Shown: positions 1-11,313, counted from the first letter of the stretch. The stretch is DNA of 64,000 nucleotides from Glandiceps talaboti (GCF_964340395.1 NC_135556.1:15957600-16021599), one strand, 5' to 3'. The notes: generated from the letters alone by a model not told the origin. Translations and numbers: made by a program.

Positions 1-505
1 TGTGTGATAGTTTTGACAAATACAACCACTGTGTAGTGTGTGGTAGTTTTGACAAATACAACCACTGTGTAGTGTGTGGTAGTTTTGACAAATACAACCA
101 CTGTGTAGTGTGTGGTAGTTTTAACAAATACAACCACTGTGTAGTATGTGGTAGTTTTGAACAATACAACCACTGTGTAGTGTGTGATAGTTTTAACAAA
201 TACAACCACTGTGTAGTGTGTGATAGTTTTGACAAATACAACCACTGTGTAGTGTGTGGTAGTTTTGACAAATACAACCACTGTGTAGTGTGTGGTAGTT
301 TTGACAAATACAACCACTGTGTAGTGTGTGGTAGTTTTGACAAATACAACCACTGTGTAGTGTGTGGTAGTTTTGAACAATACAACCACTGTGTAGTGTG
401 TGGTAGTTTTGACAAATACAACCACTGTGCAGTATGTGGTAGTTTTGAACAATACAACCACTGTGTAGCGTGTGGTAGTTTTGACAAATACAACCACTGT
501 GTAGT
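1..505. repeat. 36-bp minisatellite, about 14 copies
   Basis: Fourteen near-identical 36-bp units run in from the left edge of the window. Because 36 is divisible by 3, one plus-strand frame stays open from the edge to a stop at 537-539 and would encode a 12-residue repeat (CGSFDKYNHCVV with DK/EQ and G/D variants). Nothing else supports translation: another frame has a stop in every unit and no splice site or promoter is evident. The array may start upstream of the window. A repeat-coding exon is possible but less likely than a plain minisatellite. Confidence 0.9.
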
Positions 506-1039
506 ACTACAAAATGTTTCTCTTTGGGCTACCAAATGATGCAAGTGGTAGTCCAATGTACTGGGGCTACTGGGTACATATATTCCTGTGTCCACAAACT
601 ACAAATAAGAGGGCTACCAAATGAAGCAAGTGATAGTCCGGTCTGTTAGATACATTCATACCATGATAATTTAGATTAGAGTAGCCCATTTTGCTATCAA
701 AATAATGAAAAATTGAGCCCTGATGTTTCTTGCTATAATTGGTAGTATATCCATCACACTGAGAAAACAGTTGTGCAAATTATAAATGGGGTGTTTTTAA
801 AAAAATATAATTTTGGAAATATTGCATTCGGCTTTTGATATCGATACTTAGGTACTACTTAGTAAGTTTATTCTATGCAAATAAAGTTGGTGTGTTCATT
901 TATATGCAAATTGGGCAGTTTAAATATGAAAAATCTAGGAAAATGCCATAGTGTCACTTGACAGATTAAAGTTTGTGGAATTCAGAAATGATTTCACCAA
1001 TTGAGGTTACAGATTGTTCGCCTAAAATTTGTGTTTTTT
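506..1039. other. Intergenic, short direct repeat only
   Basis: No gene is visible. Two imperfect 29-bp copies beginning GGGCTACCAAATGA lie near 527 and 610, just beyond the minisatellite. The rest is AT-rich unique-looking sequence. Confidence 0.5.
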
Positions 1040-1500
1040 GTCAAAAATTTATATTTTGAGATATATTAGTGTTAATGAATAATTTGCATAATTAATGACT
1101 TTCAGTAATTAGGCTATATCTTAAGACTGCATACTTCAATTCCAATACCATTCGTTCATGAATACATTAACCATAACAAATTGTCTGTGTCCTATAAAGT
1201 TTGTTGATGTACCTAACATGTTAATAAATAATTTTTATAATTAATGAGTCTTGGTAATTAGGCTATAACTTTAGACTGCATACAATAAATTAGTACATAC
1301 GTTAAACGTAACAGAGTGCACATCATGTGACATGTACTATAAAAGCTGTTGATTCCACCCAAAGAGCAAGTGAACAATTCACATAATTATTGTAGATACT
1401 TGGGCTGTGTCCAAAAAAGTTCATTACAATATTTTTTCATACAGTTTCAATGGGTAATTTGCGTAATTAGTGATTCCCTTACGGAAGGCATTCAGTTTAA
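1040..1500 (-). repeat. Octamer-bearing dispersed repeat, minus-strand copy
   Basis: On the minus strand this reads like the family at 18177-20215 and 21150-21865. It starts near 1490 with the diagnostic head (GAATGCCTTCCGTAAGGG, then a segment containing TAATTACGCAAAT) and continues into at least two diverged units carrying forms of TTAATTATGCAAAT and the conserved stretch TAAGATATAGCCTAATTAC. Units are about 147 bp in the better copies. The distal end is worn and not defined. Confidence 0.7.
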
Positions 1501-2361
1501 ATCTGGTTTTCATTACGTTTAATGAGGAGAGGATAATTCTAATGACAATAGGTTTTAGAACTGAAGTTTGGGCATAAGATTATATATTTATATTCCGAGG
1601 CTCATTCTACCTTGATAGATAATACAGTAATTGTACAATAACATGACACCTCTCTATCATTACCTTACTGACTGGTAGAAATTCTAGTTCTGTTTAACCC
1701 CTTCAGGACTAGAAACTTTCCCGCCAAACTTTTTGAACAAAAATTCTTGTTTCTCTGTAATTTTCAGACATGTATCAACTTTATATTGGATCAAAATTCA
1801 AGATATATTACTTCCTACTGAAGTAATATTTTAAATTTCCCAAAATGTTCATGAAAATCAAGTTTTCGTATTATTTCATATTTCTTTAGGAATGGAAGGG
1901 TTAAACATTCAATCAAGGCTTTGATATATATATTGCTTCCTTTTTTGAGGAGCAAAAGGATCAAAACTTAAACGTTTCTAGTGTACGTGGTGTCTAATGC
2001 TATCAATGCACGAAGGACCTTCAAATGTGATTGAATTCATGTCTAATGTGATGTCAGCTATAGATACAGCCAAAACCAATGGCTTTTTATTGATATAATA
2101 GTCATTCAATATTAAGAAAATGTTTTATGTTTTTTTAGGTGGTTATATTTACAACAGGCATCATCAAGGAAGGCAGCTAGAGGAGGAAAACCCTTGGTGT
2201 CTCTGTATAATCATTTTTGTTGTGTTGAATTTCCTGACTTTGCTTCTTTTATCATTATTTTTCTTCTAATTTTTTTCACTAGCTTTGTTTTCAACTTTAT
2301 TTTACAAAATTTTACATCTAAACCATTCTCACTTGATGACTTTAAATTTAATTGTTACCAG
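1501..2361. other. Unassigned AT-rich DNA, possible upstream intron
   Basis: No supported exon. A pyrimidine tract ending in AG near 2138 opens a frame running to 2391, but the residues are not recognisable and no good donor follows. If the gene ending at 3968 is real, this is probably one of its introns. Confidence 0.3.
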
Positions 2362-2394
2362 ATGAAACAAAAAGGTATCTTAACATGTTGATAG
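2362..2394 (+). CDS. Candidate 33-bp penultimate exon
   Basis: A CAG acceptor at 2359-2361 and a strong donor (TAG then GTGAGC) at 2395 bound a 33-bp segment. Read in phase 2 it encodes ETKRYLNMLI and leaves one base. The terminal exon at 3730 begins with exactly the two bases needed to complete that codon (G plus TT, valine). An acidic-ETKRYLNML-like stretch shortly before a basic linker suits the C-terminal side of integrase-like or transposon-derived proteins, but the segment is too short for a family call. Phase agreement and splice-site strength are the main evidence; spliced RNA would decide it. Confidence 0.4.
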
Positions 2395-3729
2395 GTGAGC
2401 CTTCAATTAGACCATTGTTTTCCCCTGATATATTTCCCATCACTTTATATCTTATGATAGTTACAGAAAGAGTAGTTCCAAGTGCAAAAAATATACCTTT
2501 GATTACATGCATTGTTTGGGTTTATGTGCTGTATTTAAAGATAGAAGTTTATACTGATTGACTATTTTACATGTCAAACTTGCAGTCAGCAAGGAAGTAA
2601 GTAAGTAAGTAAGTACAGCTATTTCCACAGAGTTAATATTAAATTCTGGCCATATGGTTGTCATTTTGCTGTAAATTTTACACAGTTCAGTTATTGTGTA
2701 CCGATACAACTGCATCTCTCTGAAAGGTTGTGTGTGTGGTCATAAATTGAACAAAATTTGTAAAATTATATACTTCATAACAGAACATTGGCCATCCAAG
2801 CACTATGTCTGTCTAAAGATTTTAATAACGATTGGTGTATAACTTTGGGTAGATAAATGTTTGTAGAGTATAAGTGATAATGTGAAGTCGTTTGAATGTA
2901 AGGCCAAAAATTTGATTTTTGATGAAAAATGTATATTTTGTGCATTTATTCATTGTTGCTAGCACTGTGTTATATTAAAATTAGGAATTCATGCCTATAC
3001 TGTTTTTGACAATGTTTTTAAAACCCTGATACATGTTATGTACAAATGTACTGTACTTGTTTGGGACAGACCTCATAAGTAGCTGAGTGCCTGCTATCTA
3101 CACTAAATATAAATTCTGCTTTTCATAGGGAGCAACTCACAATGACAATCGGAAAGAACTATAAAATCTGAATTTTGTTAAAAAAACATAGCCTTAATCA
3201 AGAATTTGGAGGTAATTGCACAATCTTCCTCAGCTGTCATTCTGAGTTGATCCCAAATTTTTATGAACTAGACTGCAGAATTTACACTATATGGGTGGGT
3301 ATATTTACACTCAGTTTAAACTTGTTTCCATCAATTAGACCTTCCCTTGTTTTTGTACCTATCCTGGAAAGGTAATTTAAACCAATAACAATTCACCTAT
3401 ACATGTCAATGTCCTTGGTGAGTTCCGGTCATTTGGTACATAAATTGACAGAGTCATTACACTCAAAATGTATTTCGTAGTGTCTTTTTGGAGGCATATT
3501 AATGTCATAACAATGAAGTTATTATAAAAAGAAGCCATTCACAGTGGCCTGTTTTCTTGCTAATTGAAGGAAATTCTGCTAAAAGTACCGGTAGAAGATA
3601 TTGAATCTCCCCCCCCCCCCTCCCCCCTAATTATCAAGATTTTGTTTTCAGAAGTAAGGATCTTTAATTGTTTTGCATACTGGTTGGTCCATCTGTCCTT
3701 TTTATGATATGTTTCTCTTCTATTTTCAG
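2395..3729 (+). other. Probable last intron of the Myb/SANT-like gene
   Basis: Bounded by a GTGAGC donor and a TATTTTCAG acceptor at 3721-3729. It contains an (AAGT)n tract near 2594-2615 and a poly-C tract around 3608-3627. No exon-like segment inside could be recognised. Confidence 0.4.
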
Positions 3730-3968
3730 TTGCTACTAGACAATTCAACATTAGAAAACCTAAACAAAACAGAAAGTGGACCCCTGAAGAAGAAGATGCT
3801 ATACATAGATCTTTGGAGAAAAATTATGCAGAAAGAAGAGTACCGTTGAAAGATGAGTGCTTGCGAGCAATTGAACTTGAACCCACTCTTAGTGGGCGCT
3901 CATGGCGCATTATTAAAGACCATGTTCGAAATTGGCTGGTCAAAAATGAAGAAACTCAATACCACTGA
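3730..3968 (+). CDS. Terminal exon, Myb/SANT-like C-terminal domain
   Basis: After an acceptor at 3721-3729 a frame runs unbroken for 78 codons to a TGA at 3966-3968. It has no ATG start, so a simple ORF scan misses it. The product begins ATRQFNIRKPKQNRKW and continues with the spaced pattern KWTPEEEDAIHRSL, then LKDECLRAIELEP, then SGRSWRIIKDHVRNWL. The order (KWT-acidic-hydrophobic; Cys; RSW-x-I-K-x-hV-x-N) resembles the Myb/SANT-like tail found at the C-terminus of many integrase-like or transposon-derived proteins of aquatic invertebrates. Such domains are thought to bind DNA. A 3' UTR with a poly(A) signal follows. The N-terminal exons were not identified, so the main domain is unknown. 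Confidence 0.7.
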
Positions 3969-4400
3969 ATTTTCCAGTTTTGTACCTTGGATATTCCGAA
4001 ACTGGGCTGTTACTACTAGTTTTGCTAAAATACTGACCATTCACTTTCATGGAGTCCTATTAATTCCTATTAATTAACTCATATGACAAGTAGTATAATG
4101 TCTAGCTGGAGACTACAGTCTTCTAGTGTGTGATATTTTACAACATGTCTAGGTTTTGACTACAGTCTTCTTGTGAGTGACATTTTAGTACTGTATATGT
4201 TTTTGTTTGAATCATGATTTCACTTGCATTGGATCATATTTTTGTTTTGGTCTTCAGTGTGCTATAGTATTGGTATACTCAGATACTTTTATGTGATGTT
4301 GACTGAAAGTTATTTATTACACCTTTCTTACATTACTGTTGTCACATTTAGTGTTCAGTTTGTGGGTTTATGATCAATAAAAAACGTTACAATTCAGAGT
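3969..4400 (+). terminator. 3' UTR with AATAAA poly(A) signal
   Basis: A canonical AATAAA lies at 4376-4381, about 410 bp after the stop codon at 3966-3968. Cleavage would be expected near 4395-4405. A pair of related stretches ending GACTACAGTCTTCT near 4110 and 4160 looks like a short internal duplication. Confidence 0.55.
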
Positions 4401-4963
4401 GGCATTAACCAAGAAAGAGTGTCTTTGGTACTCATTGATTGGATGTGTGTGTAATATTGCATATTGCAATTATAGTGAATGAGTTGAAATGTCAGGTAAT
4501 ATAAATCGTAGTTTTTTCAAAAACCAGGTTTGAATTATTGAATATACACATATTTATATAATTTGTAAGTATTATGTGTGTGCGTGTGAACATGTCCCAC
4601 TGTACAAGACTGTGTCATCATTTGCATAATGTATTATTGGTTAATTAGACCTGACATTACCAATTTAATGCAAATAAACAATAAATCCCTTCCCGGAACA
4701 CTATACATAATTGTATGTATATAACTCTTTATAGATATGTGAATGGTACAACCTAGTGTATGTAAAACCATACAGAGATGAGATGGTGAGCCTTTGTGTG
4801 TGTATACAACTCTTTATAGATATGTGAATATCTATTATACCATTCACATATATATGTGTGTACATATATATAAGTTTGTATACACAAGGGCTCACCATCT
4901 CATCTCTGAAGGGCTTACATACACTAGGGTGCACCATTCACATATCTATATGGCATTATATAG
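4401..4963. repeat. Flank and diverged units of the 40-bp satellite
   Basis: 4401-4700 is featureless. From about 4700, fragments related to the 40-bp satellite appear in both orientations (CTCACCATCTCATCTCTG and its complement), mixed with the spacer motif CCATTCACATATCTATA. This marks the worn left edge of the array. Confidence 0.6.
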
Positions 4964-5750
4964 TTACATACACAAGGGCACACCATGTCATCTCTGTAGA
5001 GTTTTACATACACAAGGGCACACCATGTCATCTCTGTAGAGTTTTACATACACAAGGGCACACCATGTCATCTCTGTAGAGTTTTACATACACAAGGGCA
5101 CACCATGTCATCTCTGTAGAGTTTTACATACACAATGGCACACCATGTCATCTCTGTAGAGTTTTACATACACAATGGCACACCATGTCATCTCTGTAGA
5201 GTTTTACATACACAAGGGCACACCATGTCATCTCTGTAGAGTTTTACATACACAAGGGCACACCATGTCATCTCTGTAGAGTTTTACATACACAAGGGCA
5301 CACCATGTCATCTCTGTAGAGTTTTACATACACAAGGGCACACCATGTCATCTCTGTAGAGTTTTACATACACAAGGGCACACCATGTCATCTCTGTAGA
5401 GTTTTACATACACTAGGGCACACCATGTCATCTCTGTAGAGTTTTACATACACAAGGGCACACCATGTCATCTCTGTAGAGTTTTACATACACAAGGGCA
5501 CACCATGTCATCTCTGTAGAGTTTTACATACACAAGGGCACACCATGTCATCTCTGTAGAGTTTTACATACACAAGGGCACACCATGTCATCTCTGTAGA
5601 GTTTTACATACACAAGGGCACACCATGTCATCTCTGTAGAGTTTTACATACACAATGGCACACCATGTCATCTCTGTAGAGTTTTACATACACAAGGGCA
5701 CACCATGTCATCTCTGTAGAGTTTTACATACACAAGGGCACACCATTCAC
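4964..5750. repeat. 40-bp satellite array, 19 near-identical units
   Basis: The unit reads GTTTTACATACACAAGGGCA followed by CACCATGTCATCTCTGTAGA. Nineteen units run from 4981 to 5740 with only scattered single-base changes (CACAATGGCA units near 5131, 5171 and 5651; a CACTAGGGCA unit near 5411). Both ends carry the CACCATTCACATATCTATA border. Such homogeneity indicates recent unequal exchange or slippage. No unique spacers separate the units, so it is a tandem satellite and not a CRISPR-like array. Confidence 0.95.
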
Positions 5751-5791
5751 ATATCTATAAAGAGTTAAATACATACACACATATATGTATT

Positions 5792-5793
<2 letters not shown>

Positions 5794-5859
<66 letters not shown>
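5794..5859. repeat. (TA)n microsatellite
   Basis: About 33 uninterrupted TA dinucleotides directly right of the 40-bp satellite border. Confidence 0.95.
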
Positions 5860-5861
<2 letters not shown>

Positions 5862-5949
5862 CAAAATGTTCTTGAAAAGGTATACAAGAGCCTTATAGAA
5901 AGTGTGGTATGGCATCTTGAATGTTAAAAATAGAACTAAACTGACATGA

Positions 5950-6385
5950 GTTGTACATTTGGCCCGGAAAATAATTGGTAAGAAGCAGAGTCAGCTCCAT
6001 GACCTCTACAAACTCTCCGTCCGCAGGAAAGCCCAAGCAATTGTTAATGATACCTCACATCCTTTATACTTACAGTTTGAATTGTTGCCCTCAGGAAGAC
6101 GATACAGAGTACCTTTAACTCGCAAGAACATTTTTAAAAAATCATTTATTCCAAGTGCAATAATCATACTGAATTCAAACCTGTCATTTTCAAAGAACTA
6201 CATTGAAGATATATATTTTTACTGTTTCTAATTCTGTGTTTGTGTTTAATACTGTAATTATTTTTAGTGTGTGTTTGTAACTGTAATGTGCCTTTTATTT
6301 TATTTTTTGGTGAAGCGGAAGAAAAATTTCCAAATCGACAATAAAGTTATGTTATATTCTATTCTATTCTATTCAATTCTATTCT
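5950..6385 (+). pseudogene. 5'-truncated LINE 3' end (C-terminal tail, 3' UTR)
   Basis: A frame from 5950 to 6231 encodes a typical tail of a CR1/L2/jockey-type non-LTR retrotransposon protein. It has ARKIIGKKQSQLHDLY, a KAQAIV basic region, HPLYLQFELLPSGRRYRVP and FIPSAIIILNS in the usual order. A stop lies upstream at 5947-5949, so only about the last 90 residues remain. A short 3' UTR follows, with AATAAA at 6340-6345 and an (ATTCT)n tail at about 6355-6385, as expected for LINEs ending in a short tandem repeat. The 40-bp satellite resumes directly afterwards, with a border also seen at 4861-4890, so the element landed inside the satellite region. Confidence 0.85.
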
Positions 6386-6960
6386 ATATACATATATATA
6401 AGTTTGAATACACAAGGGCACACCATGTGATCTCTGTAGAGTTTTACATACACTAGGGTGCACCATTCATATATCTATAGAGAGTTATATACACACACAA
6501 GGGCTCACCATCTCATCTCTGTAGAGTTTTACATACACAAGGGTGCACCATTCACATATATATATAAAGAGTTGTATACATAGACAAGGGCTCACCATCT
6601 CATCTCTGTAGAGCTTCACATACACTAGGGTGCACCATTCATATATCTCTAGGGAGTTACATACACAAGCTTTCACGTTTTGACTTTTCACCTTGGACAC
6701 CCTGTCATTGATGTTAACCTGGCCTAAAACATCTCATAAGCTGTTTATAAGTTTGCTAAAAACAATGTCATCAGTTAGCAATGTGCATACATGGCTGTGG
6801 TTTAGTGACAGAACGTAATGGTTCACCATGCTCAATGCCTTGCAAGTTTGCATACACAAAGTTTCACAATTGTCATCTGTAAACGAGTGGCATACACCAT
6901 GATTCACCATGATCATCTCTGCGAGTTGCATACACAAGGGTTCACTATACACATCTCTAT
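6386..6960. repeat. Diverged continuation of the 40-bp satellite
   Basis: Units here alternate two related 40-bp types, one with CACCATCTCATCTCTGTAGA and one with TGCACCATTCACATATCTAT, giving an approximately 80-bp higher-order period. From about 6840 to 6960 the units decay strongly (CACCATGATCATCTCTGCGA). The gradient from near-identical to worn copies suggests the homogenised core lies to the left. Confidence 0.8.
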
Positions 6961-7168
6961 ACGTATAAGGTTCCACAATATAATGGAAATAACGAAAAGT
7001 AGAAGCAATAACATTTCAAGGAATCCATTGTGACAGAAATATTTATTAGCTTGTCTTCATGATGTTTTCCATATTTGTTTGTTTCTATCTCCCTCGGAAA
7101 TCATGGTTCCACCAAGGGGGGTTTATAGGGGTGTGACATTTAGGGTCCACATTTGGCAACTAAGCTCG

Positions 7169-7419
7169 TATGTATGTATGTATGTATGTATGCATGCATG
7201 CATGCATGCATGTATGTATGTATGTATGTATGTATGTATGTATGTATGTATGATGTGTGTGTGTGTCTGTATGTCTCTATGTTTGTATGTATGTATGTAT
7301 GTATGTATGTATGTATGTATGTATGTATGTATGTATGTATGTATGTATGCATGTATGTACCGGTATGTATGTATGTATGTATGTATGTATGTATGTATGT
7401 ATGTATGTATGTATGTATG
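7169..7419. repeat. (TATG)n microsatellite
   Basis: About 250 bp of GTAT/TATG tetranucleotides with short TGCA and GTGT interruptions. Long open frames here on both strands are artefacts of the repeat. Confidence 0.95.
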
Positions 7420-7426
7420 AATAATA

Positions 7427-7594
7427 CGTCGTATCAGAAATTGTCTTCCGCAGCAAACAGCGAAAATGCTGATCGAATCATTGATACTACCAGTCTTTGA
7501 CTACGGTGACGTAGTCTGGTCAAATTGTAATTCTCCTTTATTATGTAAACTTGAACGTCTTTTAAACAGGGCGGGCAAGTTTGGGAGTCTGTGA
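7427..7594 (+). pseudogene. LINE reverse-transcriptase C-terminal fragment
   Basis: A plus-strand frame from 7427 to a TGA at 7592-7594 reads RRIRNCLPQQTAKMLIESLI, then LPVFDYGDVVWSNC, then LLCKLERLLNRAGK. The pattern (ALxxSLILPxFDYGDVVW, then KLERLLNRA) is the conserved segment after the catalytic core of many non-LTR reverse transcriptases. It is only 55 codons, with the TATG microsatellite at its left edge and no recognisable continuation to the right. It cannot be tied to the LINE end at 5950 or the LINE at 9475. Confidence 0.75.
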
Positions 7595-9060
7595 AAGGGT
7601 TATTTTGTACGCTCCATATCACATAGCCTGATATGTTGTGTTGTTCATCCGTATTTCAAAATAGTGCCAATGGTGTTGTAGCACAACTGTACAGTTTTTA
7701 ACAATGTTTATCCACACGTTCATCCGTTATTTTTAGTACTAACTTTTGAATGATATCATTTGCTTTCTGAAATTCAGAAAATCTAGAAAAATTGATAGTT
7801 TGGCAAGGGCATAACCATTTCAACGCCAGGAAATAAAGGCATTTTTGTAAACTATAGGTTGGGGAGATTCATTTGAAAATTTTACACCACTTATATTATG
7901 CACAATTGCTGACTCAAACTGAGCTAAACTTGTTCCTAATTCATTGCATCGGTTAGTTTCTTTCCATGGACAAACATTGTCTCATGGGAGTCAGCATTGT
8001 TATATATGAACATACATGTGTACATGTAAATATTCATCATTGTTTATTTGCAGGTTCTGTGAATGTACATGTATGTGTACCTGCTTTCCAGGACATGCAG
8101 ACTGTCTGCTATGTACTCCAATTCTTGGTACCTGAAATAGAATATTACTGCCTAGTAGGCGCATCATAAAAATAATGAACGTTCAATTTCTTGGTCGACA
8201 GCATAACTTTTGCTCCATGCACTTCGTAATGCATTAGTGTAGACATGCATGAAAATAAGTTGACCTTCTTGTTCAATTTTGACCCTCTAGCATGAGGTAC
8301 AATGCTATTGCAGTTACTGAGAACTGTGTGTAATGTAACATACATGTAGTAGCATTATGAAATGACCCCAGAACCAAAACTTTACAAAAAATGTGGCACG
8401 TACTCCCCTTTGAAATAGGTAAATATAAACATGAACCTAACATCTAAGACAACGTCTGCACCCTATTGCCTCTTTAATTTAATGTAAGAGGTGAATACAT
8501 TTGTATGTAGTGAGATTGGCAATGTTATGTATGTGAATGATTATGAACGAAGTCTATCAAAATTCCTAAAAAGAAATCAAGTTCACTGTCAGTGAACATT
8601 ATGTGGGATTGTATGGCAAGTAAAGGCAGGTTTCCAGAACAGTAGATCAGCTGTGATGCCTGAGCCAAATTATACGTACATGTAATTGCTCTACAAAATA
8701 CTTTTGGAAAATACAACATTTACAATATAGATTCTAAGAAGATACAGGTACAGTGAGTTACATGTACATTTTATAGTGTATGTTGTTTGGGTTGCATTCA
8801 GACAATGTTTACCTACGTTTTGAAACTACTTTTGATATGACACGTACGTCTCAAGGCTACAATAGATAACTTTGATAACCACGGCACAGTTTGTATGTGT
8901 ACCTAGCTTGATCTCACAACAGGTCACGCGCGCAACTTCGTAATTTACATAGCCGTCAAATGCAGTGTTTTGCCATGCGATGAAAAATAAGTCCCTTGCA
9001 GTTTCATAAAATTTGATCTAAAGATGTTGAAAAAATATTTTTTTAAATATTATGTGATAA
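7595..9060. other. Unassigned sequence
   Basis: No confident gene. An acceptor-like TTATTTGCAG near 8043-8052 opens a plus-strand frame of about 39 codons to a stop at 8167-8169. It is slightly exon-like but unrecognised and lacks independent support. TACATGTA motifs are frequent. Confidence 0.3.
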
Positions 9061-9199
9061 ATATATAATCCCACGAAATCAATGTTAGTTTGACGTCATG
9101 CCTTATATTTTTCATGGACTACAAATTCTCGCCGGTATTAGTCCACGAAAAATACTTGGCATGACGTCAAACTAACATTGATTTCGTGGGATTATATAT
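9061..9199. mobile_element. Palindromic foldback element (MITE-like)
   Basis: Two arms of about 60 bp, nearly perfect inverted repeats (TATATAATCCCACGAAATCA ... TGATTTCGTGGGATTATATA), flank a loop of about 16 bp. Each arm contains TGACGTCA, the palindromic CRE/ATF half-sites, near 9091-9098 and 9162-9169. AT-rich TATATA flanks prevent a clean target-site call. It lies just beyond the LINE 3' end. Confidence 0.8.
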
Positions 9200-9591
9200 A
9201 AGTACAACTTTATATTACTTTCATGAACTGACTGTAGAGATTGTATGTGTATCAGTTTTACTGTTCCACTGTTGTTTGTTGTGCTTTGTCATTTTGTTAT
9301 GTTTCTTATTTGTTACAGTTTTTATGGCAGTCTTGAACATCGAATATATACACCTACAAGTACGAGTGTGCTTGTTAGTCACTAAGGAGATACAAGCTTG
9401 ACTAGCTTTGCTATTTCTTGATCCTTTTTGCCATTTATTTATTCTGTATAAGTATCTTTTTTTAAGATAAATTTTTATTATTATTATGTATATAGTCACT
9501 TTATTGTAGTCAAAGATCACAGGCCCAAAATACAATTTACAAACTTCCATAACCCCCCCCCCCCCAAAAAAAAAATATGCTACAGTTCCAT

Positions 9592-10617
9592 TTAAGTACA
9601 TGTATTTGCTTCTGACCTGATTTTTAAAGCGTAATAAATAAAGGCTGCTAGGCTCTGTAATTCACTTGATTGATCAGATGATAACATTAACAGTTGAGTA
9701 AACTTTTCAAAGGATGGCGGCTGATAAATATATTGCGGGATGTATTTTGACCTAAGGTTTACAAAAAATTCACATTTCAATAGGAAATGGTATTTGTCCT
9801 CGATTTCATCTGAATCGCAAAGTACACCAATACGGTCAGCTCTATCAATACTCTGTCTTCTTCCTGTCTCGATATACAAACAATGAAATGAACATCTTAA
9901 ACGTGCTAGCATTGTCCTATGCCTAGCAATTCTTACCGTTGTCAAGTATTTTTCTGGTTGAAGCAAGGACTTAAAATTTCTATATGTATCTAATTTATCT
10001 AACACTGAAATGTCAGTACGCCATACACTTAATAAATATGATCTAAATCTAATATGAAGAGCATCAACAAAATTTTATACATCACCTATTACCTGTACTT
10101 GTAAGGCATCTTGCAAGTTACACAAGTACAATAAATTTTTAACTTCAGTCACCCAAGTGCATCTAGAATTTACATTAGAATTTTCAGTTTTCAGGAGGAT
10201 ATCATAACACTTTCTGGGGTACCTGTAGTTTGGCATAGTAATTTACTTTGCCCAATACTTAATACATCTTTTTGCAGTATGTAGGAAAATAGGGTATCTG
10301 CCGCATTCTCCCAGAATGGCACTATTTGGTGCACTGTTAGCGACTCCTAAAACCATTTTACATGCAAGGTACTGAACTCGTTGAAGAAATACGTAGGATT
10401 GAAATCCAAAAACCTCAGAACCATAAATTAAAATTGGTAAAATCATAGAATCAAATATTTTGAAAAATACGTTGTAAGGCAATGGCTTGATTTCCCCCAC
10501 TTTTCTCATTGTAGCAAAAAGCACCTTTCTGCCCTGTTGTGCCAGCAGTTTAGTTGCTTCAGCCCATTTCAGTCTACATGACAGTAAAATTCCAAGATAT
10601 TTATAATAGGAGACCAC
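9592..10617 (-). pseudogene. LINE C-terminal region
   Basis: Two frames cover the region after the catalytic core. The upstream one (10617-10243) has YLGILLSCRLKW and ILPILIYGSEVFGF, the standard post-catalytic segment. The downstream one (10005-9592) has the Cys/His knuckle-like LCDSDEIEDKYHFLLKCEFF. Stops and shifts between about 10242 and 10006 break continuity. Confidence 0.8.
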
Positions 10618-11313
10618 TTCAAGTTTTTTCCATTAAAAACCCACTTCTCCTTCTGTGAAATATAGCGTCCAGCTTTAAAGACGACGATTTTTGTTTTCGA
10701 CAAATTTACACACATTTTCCATCGGTTGCAATAACTACTTAAAACATTTAACAATCTCTGAAGTCCAACAATACTATCTGAAAACAAGGCAACATCGTCA
10801 GCAAACAATAGACAGAATAATTTGACAAAATCAGGTGTAAGTTGAATACAATGTACCTCTGTGTCCAGATTTCTATACTACAATTGCAAGTTCATTTATG
10901 AGAAAAGAAAAAAGAAAAGGACTTATCATACAACCTTGAAGGACACCAATTGGACAACTAAAATAGTCTGTACAACCATTTGGTGTCCTCACACAAGACT
11001 TAACATTACAATGCATACTCTTTAAAATACTAAACATTTTACCATTAACCCCACCTTTATGTAAAATATACCACAACCTTTGTCGTTCGACCTTATCTAA
11101 GGCCATTGCGAAGTCAACAAACACACAATAGAACTTTCCTTTCTTCAATGTTAAGTATTTCTGGATCATGGATTGCAAAATAAAGACATTATCAATGTTT
11201 GAATATCCCCTACGAAAACCAGCTTGAACTTCGTCAATTTTGTTGAGTGACTCTGCCCAAAAAGAAAGACGACGATTTAAAACAGATGTGAAAATCTTAC
11301 TGAATATGCTCAA
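10569..11313 (-). pseudogene. LINE reverse-transcriptase core
   Basis: Reading down the minus strand: QAGFRRGYSNIDNVFILQ (finger region), CVFVDFAMALDKVERQRLW (the first catalytic motif, where the usual acidic-x-x-A/K-A-F-D has become FAMALD), GVLQGCMISPFLFSFLINEL (primer-grip-side motif) and FADDVALFSDS (the FADD catalytic box, 10808-10776). A frameshift separates the last two motifs around 10809-10872. The set and order of motifs are diagnostic. Confidence 0.9.

Noticed and set aside
2137-2391. Exon reading WLYLQQASSRKAARGGKP
   Set aside because: Acceptor-like start, but no convincing donor, and the downstream frame becomes low-complexity hydrophobic.
4964-5750. CRISPR-like array
   Set aside because: The 40-bp units abut directly with no unique spacers, and the context is clearly animal DNA.
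5724-5915. Missing C-terminal sialyltransferase exon (minus frame starting MPYHTFYKAL)
   Set aside because: PYH recalls the segment after motif S, but the frame runs straight into (TA)n, lacks the expected His/Glu motifs and lies at a LINE border.
7079-7500. Long Tyr-Met-Cys-Val and His-Thr-Tyr-Ile frames
   Set aside because: They are six-frame shadows of the TATG microsatellite. The same applies at 31257-31606, 31749-32245, 40568-41021, 46078-46512, 46528-46828 and 47409-47726.
10795-10808. Hammerhead-like CTGACGA on the minus strand
   Set aside because: It is part of the FADD codons of the LINE reverse transcriptase.
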